Shown one piece after another: positions 1 to 5,876 of a stretch of DNA of 13,976 nt (positions are counted from its first letter, which is position 1; the number at the start of each line of letters is the position of its first letter). The translations under genes and the position numbers were made by a program. Below the pieces are notes generated by a model. That model ran no database searches. It was not told the origin of the DNA and saw nothing but the letters and a program-made list of their open reading frames with translations. Origin of the DNA: Clostridia bacterium (GTDB lineage Bacteria; Bacillota; Clostridia; Oscillospirales; Acutalibacteraceae); assembly GCA_017534365.1 (NCBI GenBank), contig JAFWCS010000505.1:1-13976 (forward strand). The letters run 5' to 3'.

Positions 1-693
1 GAACAGCGCGTCATACGCCTCCTGCACCACGATGTGCTGGAACGCCATGGCCGGCACGACCTGCCCGCCGTTTTCGGCGGCAAGCGCCGCAGCAGTGGAT
101 TTGTACCACGCGATCTGATCCTCATGCACGGCGTCGTAGCCCAGATGGTTGCCGTCCGCGTCGCTGACGTAGGTGTTGGAATCGAACATATAAAGCTGGA
201 AGGCGACCTTGCTGCCGTCCGAGCTGCGAATGGGCAGGCTGTGGGTGCCGGTGCCGAAGAGCGCGGGCTCCGCGTCATAGGCGAGGCAATGCGCTCCGCC
301 GAACTGCTGATAATAGCCGAGCAGCGTTTCCTTGTCAACGCCCTGCTCGTTGTCGTGATTGCCGAACACAAGCGTGAAATCCGTTTCGGCATTGACAAAG
401 AGATCGCAGATCTCCTTGATTGCCGCTTCCTTGTTTTCCTGCGGGGCCACGCAGTTGTCGCCGCCGAGGATCACGAGGTCCGGCTTGTAAAGCGCAAGCG
501 CCTCTTCAATGAAAGCATGCGTGGTTTGATTCATGGGGTAAATGTCCTGAATATCGCAGATGTTCAGGATGCGGAAGCCGCCGTCTGCGCGGAACTGCAG
601 CTCCGTTGCGCCCGCGCCGTCCTCGGCAAGGGCGGGAACGGCCAGGCTGAGCAGCAGGAGCGCAGCGAGCAGGACGGAAATCAGTTTTTTCAT
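1..693 (-). CDS. Secreted calcineurin-like metallophosphoesterase (partial, C-terminus cut by window edge)
   Basis: The first 231 codons are present and the frame is open to the edge. The protein begins MKKLISVLLAALLLLSLAVP and has a signal-peptidase site near ALA-ED (residues 21-25), so it should be exported. Metallophosphoesterase landmarks follow in order: a beta strand ending in CDIQD (46-50), GGDN (77-80), GNHD (111-114) and a later FQH (218-220). These are the metal-binding blocks of the family, which hydrolyses phosphomono- or diesters with two metal ions. The first block normally reads D-x-H; here the His is Gln49, which is unusual but may be normal for a subfamily. It lies behind its own minus-strand promoter at 733-761 and is divergent from the TSCPD gene. 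The substrate cannot be told. The family call is firm; specificity is unknown. Confidence 0.88.
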   Translation of the reverse strand, partial: MKKLISVLLAALLLLSLAVPALAEDGAGATELQFRADGGFRILNICDIQDIYPMNQTTHAFIEEALALYKPDLVILGGDNCVAPQENKEAAIKEICDLFVNAETDFTLVFGNHDNEQGVDKETLLGYYQQFGGAHCLAYDAEPALFGTGTHSLPIRSSDGSKVAFQLYMFDSNTYVSDADGNHLGYDAVHEDQIAWYKSTAAALAAENGGQVVPAMAFQHIVVQEAYDALF

Positions 694-732
694 CGGGGAA
701 CGCCTCGCTTTCCAAAATCATTTTGCATCTGG

Positions 733-761
733 ATTATACCATTTTTCGCGCGGGAATGCAA
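733..761 (-). promoter_or_regulatory. Sigma-A promoter of the metallophosphoesterase gene
   Basis: Read on the minus strand, TTGCAT (761-756) is followed by a 17-base spacer and a perfect TATAAT (738-733). The -10 lies 39 bases upstream of the ATG at 693. A short GAGG-type ribosome site (GCGAGG) sits about 9 bases before that start. Confidence 0.8.
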
Positions 762-807
762 TCAATTATGAATAAAAAATAACAATTGTAAAATAAATTT
801 CATCCTC

Positions 808-836
808 TTGAAAATCGAAATAAAATCGTGTAGAAT
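808..836 (+). promoter_or_regulatory. Sigma-A promoter of the TSCPD/membrane protein operon
   Basis: TTGAAA (808-813), a 17-base spacer and TAGAAT (831-836) give a near-consensus promoter 49 bases upstream of the ATG at 886. The open frame can be extended back to a TTG at 808, but that TTG is the -35 box itself, so it is not the start codon. Confidence 0.8.
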
Positions 837-885
837 GAGGGCGAACGGCGCGCCCGTTCGGCAAATTGCCCAAGGAGGAATCACG

Positions 886-1137
886 ATGACTTATCGCTAT
901 AAAACCCGCGGCACCTGTTCCCGCGCGATCGAATTCGAGCTGGAAAACGGCGTGCTGCACAACGTGCGCTTTGACGGCGGCTGCAACGGTAATCTCAAGG
1001 GCATCGGCGCCCTGGTGGAGGGCCAGCGGGCGGAGGATGTGATCGCAAGATGCGACGGCATCCTTTGCGGCTACAAATCGACCTCCTGCCCCGATCAGCT
1101 GGCAAAAGCGCTGAAGGAGGCGCTGCAGAATGGATAA
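886..1137 (+). CDS. Small TSCPD-domain protein (TIGR03905-like)
   Basis: The protein has 83 residues, and the start is set by AAGGAGG at 872-878, seven bases before the ATG. It carries the signature string TSCPD near the C-terminus (residues 66-70) and five cysteines (11, 33, 56, 61, 68). The FDGGCNGNLKGI stretch (29-40) is typical of the stand-alone TSCPD family that resembles the C-terminal segment of some class II ribonucleotide reductases. Members are the size of this protein and have no assigned function. The cysteine pattern suggests metal binding or redox chemistry, but that is inference. No membrane segment or signal peptide is seen, so it should be cytoplasmic. The last 8 bases overlap the start of the next gene, implying translational coupling. 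Confidence 0.88.
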   Translation: MTYRYKTRGTCSRAIEFELENGVLHNVRFDGGCNGNLKGIGALVEGQRAEDVIARCDGILCGYKSTSCPDQLAKALKEALQNG

Positions 1138-1678
1138 CAAAAGAACGATCCGCATCACGTTTTACGTCGTGGCCGGGCTGCTGCTCGGCGCGCCCTATCT
1201 CTGGAAGCTGATCCGGCTGATCCCGGAGCTGCTGAGCACCCTGCCGAACGCGGTCGAGATCCTGACCGCGACCGGCTACACCGCCCTGCTGATCGGCTCG
1301 CTGGTTCTCGCCTTCAAGCTGGGTGAAGCGCTCTGGATCCGCATCGTCGCGATTTACAGCAGTGTGGCGCTCGGCGTCTGCGTGCTGGTGCTGCTGACCC
1401 GGGCGCTGGGCGGCAACGAGCTGTTCAAGGTTTTGTTTGAGCTGGTTTGCGCGCCGTTTTACGGCATCGATTCCCCGATGACCGTGGTTGTGATCATGCT
1501 GGCGCTGGCCATCACGGCCTACGGGCTGCTCAACCGGCTGCCGCAGAAAAAGCAGACCGCGCCCGCAGCCCAGGGGCAGTATGCACCCCAGTATCCCCCG
1601 CAGCAGCCGCAATACCCGCCCCAGCAGGCGCCGCAATACCCGCCCCAGCAGCCTCCGGCGCCGGGGACGCCGCAATAA
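1130..1678 (+). CDS. Four-helix membrane protein with Pro/Gln/Tyr-rich repeat tail
   Basis: The protein has 182 residues. The ATG at 1130 lies inside the end of the TSCPD gene and is preceded by AAGGAGG at 1114-1120 with 9-base spacing, so the two genes are coupled. Hydrophobic segments fall near residues 9-30, 47-64, 70-92 and 115-136. After a basic RLPQKK stop-transfer segment, a soluble tail of about 40 residues is built from three near-identical PQYPPQQ units (153-175). Such Pro/Gln/Tyr tails are common on clostridial and actinobacterial membrane proteins and probably act as flexible binding or spacer regions. I recognise no family for the membrane part. A hairpin directly after the stop probably ends the operon. 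Confidence 0.85.
   Translation: MDNKRTIRITFYVVAGLLLGAPYLWKLIRLIPELLSTLPNAVEILTATGYTALLIGSLVLAFKLGEALWIRIVAIYSSVALGVCVLVLLTRALGGNELFKVLFELVCAPFYGIDSPMTVVVIMLALAITAYGLLNRLPQKKQTAPAAQGQYAPQYPPQQPQYPPQQAPQYPPQQPPAPGTPQ
1582..1660 (+). repeat. Direct repeats encoding PQYPPQQ units
   Basis: A 21-base unit occurs identically at 1607-1627 and 1631-1651, offset by 24 bases. A diverged third copy lies just upstream, around 1587-1606. The period is a multiple of three, so copy-number change would keep the frame. They encode the low-complexity tail of the membrane protein. Confidence 0.85.
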
Positions 1679-1685
1679 AAAACAC

Positions 1686-1717
1686 ATGCGCAGCAGACGT
1701 TGCCGTCCGCTGCGCAT
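1686..1717 (+). terminator. Hairpin terminator after the TSCPD/membrane protein operon
   Basis: Arms 1686-1699 and 1704-1717 (starting ATGCGCAGC, ending GCTGCGCAT) pair over 14 bases with one A/C mismatch around a TTGC loop. The tail (ATATTGTTT) is only moderately T-rich, so some read-through into the DUF4830 gene is possible. Confidence 0.6.
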
Positions 1718-1763
1718 ATTGTTTGCGCCGCCCGCATATAAAAGCTATGAGGCGGTGATGCAG

Positions 1764-2306
1764 ATGTTTGTCTATTCGGTCAAAACTTCAAAAGTGAAGC
1801 TGATCACGCTCTGCGCGGCAGTGGCGGCCCTCGCGGGCGCACTGCTCTGGGTCCTGCTCGGCGCGCGCGCTTCGGAGGCGTCGCAGGAGGCGGTGATCAG
1901 CTATCGGGCCGGATCGGCGCAGGAGCGCCTGGCCTTCATTGCGCAGTTCGGCTGGCAGGTCGCGCCCGACCCGGTCGAGGTCAGCGAGGTGATCCTGCCG
2001 GAGGTCTATGACGCGGCCTTTGCGGAATACGTAGAAATGAATCAGGCGCAGGGGCTGGATCTGACGCTCTATCGCGGCGCGCGCGCCAAGCGATGGACCT
2101 ATGCGGTGCTCAATTATCCGGGCTTTGAGGACCGGCCGGGCACGGTGGAGCTGAATCTGCTGATCTATGACGGCCGGGTGATCGGCGGCGACCTGTGCTC
2201 GTTGGAGCAGGACGGCTTCCTCTGCGGCTTCGACGGCGGACTGCAGGCAAAGCCGCAGCCGCAAACCGCTGCCCCGCCGGCTACAGACCCTGCCGGCCGA
2301 AGCTGA
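1764..2306 (+). CDS. DUF4830-family membrane-anchored protein
   Basis: The protein has 180 residues starting MFVYSVKTSK. GAGGCGG at 1749-1755 is 8 bases from the ATG at 1764 but only 2 from an in-frame ATG at 1758, so the later start is preferred; MFVYS is also the usual start of the family. One N-terminal transmembrane helix (about residues 12-31) is followed by an extracytoplasmic domain with the family's marks: ERLAFIAQFGW, QAQGLDL, a YAVLNYPG segment and LLIYDGRVIGGD. DUF4830 proteins occur in Clostridia and have no known function. The last 26 bases, coding a low-complexity Pro/Ala tail, overlap the 3' end of mazF on the other strand. I see no clear promoter of its own. Confidence 0.85.
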   Translation: MFVYSVKTSKVKLITLCAAVAALAGALLWVLLGARASEASQEAVISYRAGSAQERLAFIAQFGWQVAPDPVEVSEVILPEVYDAAFAEYVEMNQAQGLDLTLYRGARAKRWTYAVLNYPGFEDRPGTVELNLLIYDGRVIGGDLCSLEQDGFLCGFDGGLQAKPQPQTAAPPATDPAGRS

Positions 2307-2643
2307 TGCCGAGGCTGACGCCGAGCGCCTGATCCACGCGGTCCATATCCTGCGCGCCGAGATTGCCCATTTTGCCGCGCAGGCGGCGTTTGTCCTGCGT
2401 GCGCACCTGCTCGAGCAGAACGATGGAATCCTTGGCCAGCCCGCTGCCGCCGGCGTTCACGCGGATATGCGTGGGCAGATCGGCCTTGTTGCGGCGGCTG
2501 GTGATGGCGGCGGCGATCACCGTGGGGCTGAACTGATTGCCGACGTCATTCTGCACGATCAGCACGGGGCGGGTGCCGCCCTGCTCCGAGCCGACGACCG
2601 GACTGAGATCGGCGTAATAGATCTCTCCCCGTTTGACAGTCAT
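2281..2643 (-). CDS. mazF: MazF/EndoA-type mRNA endoribonuclease (PemK family)
   Basis: The protein has 120 residues, beginning MTVKRGEIYYADLSPVVGSE. It is close, as I recall that sequence, to Bacillus subtilis EndoA, including the conserved GGTRPV and AAITS segments that hold Arg25 and Thr48, the residues used by EndoA for RNA cleavage. Known members are sequence-specific single-strand mRNA interferases held inactive by a small antitoxin. The start at 2643 is chosen because AGGAG lies 10 bases upstream; an in-frame ATG at 2664 has no ribosome site and would only add MYRSDRF. No antitoxin gene is visible upstream on the same strand, where the next gene faces the other way. Its 3' end overlaps the DUF4830 gene tail to tail by 26 bases. 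Function is confident; regulation is unclear. Confidence 0.95.
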   Translation of the reverse strand: MTVKRGEIYYADLSPVVGSEQGGTRPVLIVQNDVGNQFSPTVIAAAITSRRNKADLPTHIRVNAGGSGLAKDSIVLLEQVRTQDKRRLRGKMGNLGAQDMDRVDQALGVSLGISFGRQGL

Positions 2644-2671
2644 GAAACGATCACTCCTATACATTTTTCGG

Positions 2672-2687
2672 ATGCGTCAACACGCAT
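2672..2687. promoter_or_regulatory. Inverted repeat upstream of mazF, possible operator
   Basis: Perfect six-base arms ATGCGT / ACGCAT around CAAC lie 28-44 bases upstream of the mazF start. It could bind a dimeric repressor or fold in the mazF leader. No convincing -10/-35 pair for mazF was found around it, so the role is a guess. Confidence 0.35.
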
Positions 2688-2708
2688 TCGTTTCATCTTT
2701 ATTTTGGA

Positions 2709-2747
2709 CGCCGCACACGGGAAATAACCGTGCGCGGCGAAATTTTT
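2709..2747 (+). terminator. Plus-oriented terminator upstream of mazF
   Basis: Twelve-base arms (2709-2720 and 2728-2739, CGCCGCACACGG / CCGTGCGCGGCG) pair with one A/C mismatch around GAAATAA and are followed by AAATTTTTAT. The T run is on the plus strand only. The nearest upstream plus gene is DUF4830, which ends over 400 bases earlier, so its transcript may run antisense across mazF before ending here. Confidence 0.65.
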
Positions 2748-2794
2748 ATGTCCGCCGTCTTTCCATTTCTATTCAAAAAACTTTGCGGCTGTGA

Positions 2795-2823
2795 TTGACT
2801 TCTTTTTTTAACAATGGTAAGAT
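2795..2823 (+). promoter_or_regulatory. Sigma-A promoter of the DUF5058 / hydrolase / transporter gene run
   Basis: TTGACT (2795-2800), a 17-base spacer and TAAGAT (2818-2823) form a strong promoter. The leader of roughly 55 bases contains a GC-only hairpin with arms CGGGCGCG (2835-2842) and CGCGCCCG (2853-2860), then AAGGAGG. A TTG at 2795 could extend the open frame but is the -35 box. Confidence 0.8.
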
Positions 2824-2884
2824 AAAGCTATCAACGGGCGCGCGCGTGATCCCGCGCCCGAAGAATGGAAAAGGAGGGAGCCCC

Positions 2885-3724
2885 TTGGATCAATTCAAAT
2901 CAAGCCCCGCCATGTACGCCATCGCGTTCGGCGTGATCGCGTTCATCCTGGCGCAGTCGCTGTTCTTCATCGTGAAATCGTGGAAGCACGGCAAAGAAAT
3001 CGGCATCAAAAAAGAAACGCTGGTCAGCACCGTGACCTCCAGCATTCTGTTTTCCGTTGCGCCCGCGATTTCGATTCTCGTCACGGTGTTCGTGCTTGCC
3101 AAGGCGCTCGGCGTGATCCTGCCGTGGATCCGTCTGACCGTCATCGGCAATCTCGCTTATGAAACTGTCGCCGCAGAAACGGCGCTGAACAATCTCGGCG
3201 GTTCCCTGAGCCAGGAAATCACGGACGTCAAGCAGTTCACGACCGTGGTGTGGGCGATGACCATCGGCTCGGTGTTCCCGCTGACCTTCCTGCCGCTCGT
3301 GTGCAAGAAGCTGCAGAAAAAGATCGGCGACACCGTGAATAAAGATGAAAAAGCCAAAAAGATGGGTGATATCCTCTCCGCTGCGGCGTTCATCGGCATC
3401 ATCTCCGCTTTTATTGCCCGCGCCATCAACGGCTGCACCGTTGCCAAAGAGACGGTGACGGACGCTGCCGGGCAGCAGGTCACGCAGAGCGTGGTGACCG
3501 AATCGGCCGGCTTGCTCTCCATTCTGACGCTGGTGTTTGCGATCATCTTCATGCTCATCCTTATGCAGCTTTGCAAAAAGGTCAAGGCGCTGGAAAAATT
3601 TGAATCCTTCGCCATGCCGGTCGCCATGTTTGCCGCGATGGGCTGCGCGATCCTGTTTTCCAGGATCCTGCCCCCGGATCTGGCGAATTTCACCTGGTAT
3701 GAACTCGGAAAGGCGGTGCGGTGA
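2885..3724 (+). CDS. DUF5058-family polytopic membrane protein
   Basis: The protein has 279 residues. The start is a TTG at 2885, seven bases after AAGGAGG (2871-2877); no in-frame ATG fits the ribosome site. Hydrophobic stretches lie near residues 9-31, 49-73, 76-98, 119-139, 163-183, 207-229 and 242-262. Marks recalled for DUF5058 are the WKHGKEIGI loop (33-41), the TSSILFSVAPAISILV helix (51-66) and a PWIRLTVIGNLAYE motif (80-93). The family's substrate is not established; its shape fits a small-solute transporter. It overlaps the next membrane protein gene by one base (TGATG), which implies a fixed two-protein complex. It is the first gene behind the promoter at 2795-2823. Confidence 0.85.
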   Translation: MDQFKSSPAMYAIAFGVIAFILAQSLFFIVKSWKHGKEIGIKKETLVSTVTSSILFSVAPAISILVTVFVLAKALGVILPWIRLTVIGNLAYETVAAETALNNLGGSLSQEITDVKQFTTVVWAMTIGSVFPLTFLPLVCKKLQKKIGDTVNKDEKAKKMGDILSAAAFIGIISAFIARAINGCTVAKETVTDAAGQQVTQSVVTESAGLLSILTLVFAIIFMLILMQLCKKVKALEKFESFAMPVAMFAAMGCAILFSRILPPDLANFTWYELGKAVR

Positions 3725-4413
3725 TGGAAAAGAAGAATTATTTCGATAAAGTCCACGTCTGGGGCGCCGTCTGGAATTATGCCGCGCTGCTGATGATGTT
3801 CGGCGTGCCGGTCGCCATGTCCCTCGTGCTGCAGCAGTGGCCGAGCCTGGGCGTGATCGGCAAGGTGGTCGCAACGCTTGCGCCCCTTTACTGGGTTACG
3901 GGCATCATTGAAGTGGTGACCTACGTGCCGATGCTCGGCGCGGGCGGCACCTATCTGAGCTTCGTGACCGGCAACATCTCCAACCTCAAGCTGCCCTGCG
4001 GCCTGAACGCCATGGAGAATGCCAAGGTGCGTCCGAACACGGAGGAGGGTGAGGTCATCAGCACGATTTCCATCGCCGTGTCGTCCCTGACCACGACCGT
4101 CGTCATCGCCGTGGGCGTGCTCGCCTTTGCGGGCGTCTTTGCGCGCGCGAGCGACAATCCGACCTTCAAGGCGGCGTTCAGCAACGTGCTGCCCGCCCTG
4201 TTCGGCGCGCTGGGCGCGAGCTATTTTTCCAAGCATTGGAAGCTCGGCATTGCGCCGATCCTGTTCGGCGTGGTTGTGCTGCTGTTTGCGCCCTCCACAG
4301 GCGTCGGCATCCTGATGTTTGTGACCATCGTCGTCGCCCTCGTCGGCGCGGCTCTGATCCACCGGGATCTGTTTTTCCCGCTGCTCAGATCCATCGGGAA
4401 AAAGAAGAAGTAA
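3724..4413 (+). CDS. Partner membrane protein of the DUF5058 protein, unknown function
   Basis: The protein has 229 residues; the ATG shares its A with the TGA of the DUF5058 gene, so the two are translationally coupled. The predicted helices lie near residues 16-36, 45-69, 113-140, 152-168, 174-190 and 193-213. Between helices 2 and 3 is a polar, glycine-rich re-entrant-looking segment, GAGGTYLSFVTGNISNLKLP (73-92). It resembles the kind of loop that lines a transport path and may be the most conserved part, though that is inference. The C-terminus ends in GKKKK, suggesting a cytoplasmic end. I cannot name a family. Together with DUF5058 it probably forms a two-subunit transporter or channel. 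Confidence 0.82.
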   Translation: MEKKNYFDKVHVWGAVWNYAALLMMFGVPVAMSLVLQQWPSLGVIGKVVATLAPLYWVTGIIEVVTYVPMLGAGGTYLSFVTGNISNLKLPCGLNAMENAKVRPNTEEGEVISTISIAVSSLTTTVVIAVGVLAFAGVFARASDNPTFKAAFSNVLPALFGALGASYFSKHWKLGIAPILFGVVVLLFAPSTGVGILMFVTIVVALVGAALIHRDLFFPLLRSIGKKKK

Positions 4414-4474
4414 AAAACGGTGTGATGAATTTGAAAAGTAGTGGCAGAATGAAAGAAAACCGGAGGGATGGCGC

Positions 4475-5821
4475 ATGGAGCTGAAATACAGGCTGAACTA
4501 TGATTACAGTCAGACACTCTGGATGAAAATGTTCCTCGCAAGGCCGGATTTTCCGCATAACTGCTCTGAGGTGCTGATCACGTTCCGGCAGGCGCTGGAA
4601 ATGATCCGGGTCATCGACAATCTGACGCAGGGCATCCGGAAGATCATTTATCTTGTCGGCTGGCAGGGGCTCGGGCATGACGACTGCTACCCGGAGATGG
4701 AAGAAATCAACGAATTTCTGAAGGAGACCGGCGACGCTTCCGCGCGGAAGGCCCTCTGGAGGCTGTTTGAAGAAGCGAAACGATACAACACGGTCGTCAG
4801 CTTTCACGGCAATCTGGCCGACGCCTACAGCGCGACGCCCTGCAGCCCGGAACTGATCGCGACGGATTCCGTGCTGAAAAACGCCGACGGCAGCCCCGCC
4901 GTGATCGAGGTCTTCAACGGGCGGGATGCCTATAAAGTATCCTACAAGGGCTATTATGAAAGCGGCCTGTTCAAACGAAACTGGGATCGCTTCTGCGCGG
5001 CGACGCCCGTGCGCGAGGCCGGCACGGTGCATCTTGACAACTTCTGCATCGCGCAGAATCTGCATCCCTACACCTCCGTCGAGGAGGAGAGCGACGCGCG
5101 CAACAAAATGCTCGATTACATCGCCTCGCTCGGCATCGACGTGACGACGGAATACACCTATCGCGAGCTGGAGCTGCGCGCCGATTCGCCCGAGCATCCG
5201 ATCCGCAACTATTATGCGTCGCAGGGGCAGCCGCTGCCCGACGGAGACTGGCGCGCCGCGCCGCTGCGCACGCTCGGCCGGATCCCTGCCTCGTGGTGGA
5301 CCAGCAACATGACGGCGCAGGACTGCATGCAGATCCCGCCGGCCGTCTACAGCGGCAGGCTGACCGATCCGAAGCTGCTCGCGGCGTTTTACGGCGCCAT
5401 GCACGGCGAGGATATCTGGATGGACAAAAGCATCGATCCGCGGGACTGGGGCGGCGAATTCCTCGATCAGTTCTGCACGATGCAGCTGCCGTATTTTTAT
5501 CTGAACCGGCATGAACGGCAAACGCTGACGCAGACGCCCGCGGGCTATATCGTCGGTTTTTCGGACGGGATCGTCAGCGACGGTCCGAAGGCCGAGATCA
5601 CTGCGGGCGGCAAAGTGCTGAAGTCCGGCGGCGACGTGCTGCTGCCGCTGGATCGGGAGAACACGGTCTTCATCGCCTATTCCAGAGCGGGCAAACGCGG
5701 CATGTGGGAGATCCCGGACGCCGGGTTTGAAAAAGCCGCGCTCGCGCAGATCACGATCGACGGCAACGTCCCTGCAGGGGAAGCCGCGATCATCGACGGC
5801 AGGATCGCCCTGGATCTGTAG
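4475..5821 (+). CDS. Cytoplasmic GH101-like glycoside hydrolase (endo-alpha-N-acetylgalactosaminidase-related)
   Basis: The protein has 448 residues, with GGAGGG seven bases before the ATG. There is no signal peptide or membrane segment. The first half resembles the catalytic barrel of proteins annotated as endo-alpha-N-acetylgalactosaminidase (GH101): KIIYLVGWQGLGHDDCYP (56-73), EAKRYNTVVSFHGNLADAY (100-118), an EAGTVHLDNF strand (181-190) and IDVTTEYT (221-228). Asp188 and Glu226, 38 apart, are in the right order to be the nucleophile and acid/base; the known pairs in larger GH101 enzymes are about 32 apart. Residues from about 345 on look like a small beta-rich domain. Classical GH101 enzymes are large, secreted and act on mucin O-glycans; this one is short and intracellular, so it probably cuts a small imported glycoside. 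It sits between a membrane pair and a GDPD/transporter pair. The fold family is likely; the substrate is unknown. Confidence 0.7.
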   Translation: MELKYRLNYDYSQTLWMKMFLARPDFPHNCSEVLITFRQALEMIRVIDNLTQGIRKIIYLVGWQGLGHDDCYPEMEEINEFLKETGDASARKALWRLFEEAKRYNTVVSFHGNLADAYSATPCSPELIATDSVLKNADGSPAVIEVFNGRDAYKVSYKGYYESGLFKRNWDRFCAATPVREAGTVHLDNFCIAQNLHPYTSVEEESDARNKMLDYIASLGIDVTTEYTYRELELRADSPEHPIRNYYASQGQPLPDGDWRAAPLRTLGRIPASWWTSNMTAQDCMQIPPAVYSGRLTDPKLLAAFYGAMHGEDIWMDKSIDPRDWGGEFLDQFCTMQLPYFYLNRHERQTLTQTPAGYIVGFSDGIVSDGPKAEITAGGKVLKSGGDVLLPLDRENTVFIAYSRAGKRGMWEIPDAGFEKAALAQITIDGNVPAGEAAIIDGRIALDL

Positions 5822-5876
5822 CCCGGACAGGCGTTCGTGATCAAAAAAGCAACGAATTGAAACGGAGGTCATTCAT

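Noticed and set aside
34..771. Long open frame on the plus strand (245 codons)
   Set aside because: It is antisense to the metallophosphoesterase, which has a signal peptide, metal motifs and its own promoter. The plus frame shows no family features.
995..1717. Long open frame on the minus strand, Arg/Gly/Gln-rich
   Set aside because: Shadow of the TSCPD and membrane-protein genes; low-complexity composition caused by GC-rich codons on the other strand.
1686..1757. Promoter for DUF4830
   Set aside because: TTGTTT (1719) and TATAAA (1737) are only 12 bases apart, too close for sigma-A.
4421..4450. Promoter before the GH101-like gene
   Set aside because: TTGAAA at 4431 and AGAAT at 4446 are only about 8 bases apart, and no other -35/-10 pair fits. 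The gene is more likely read from 2795.
2900..5872. Several long minus-strand open frames
   Set aside because: Overlapping shadows of the DUF5058, partner and GH101-like genes; His/Arg/Asp-rich sequences without motifs or ribosome sites.
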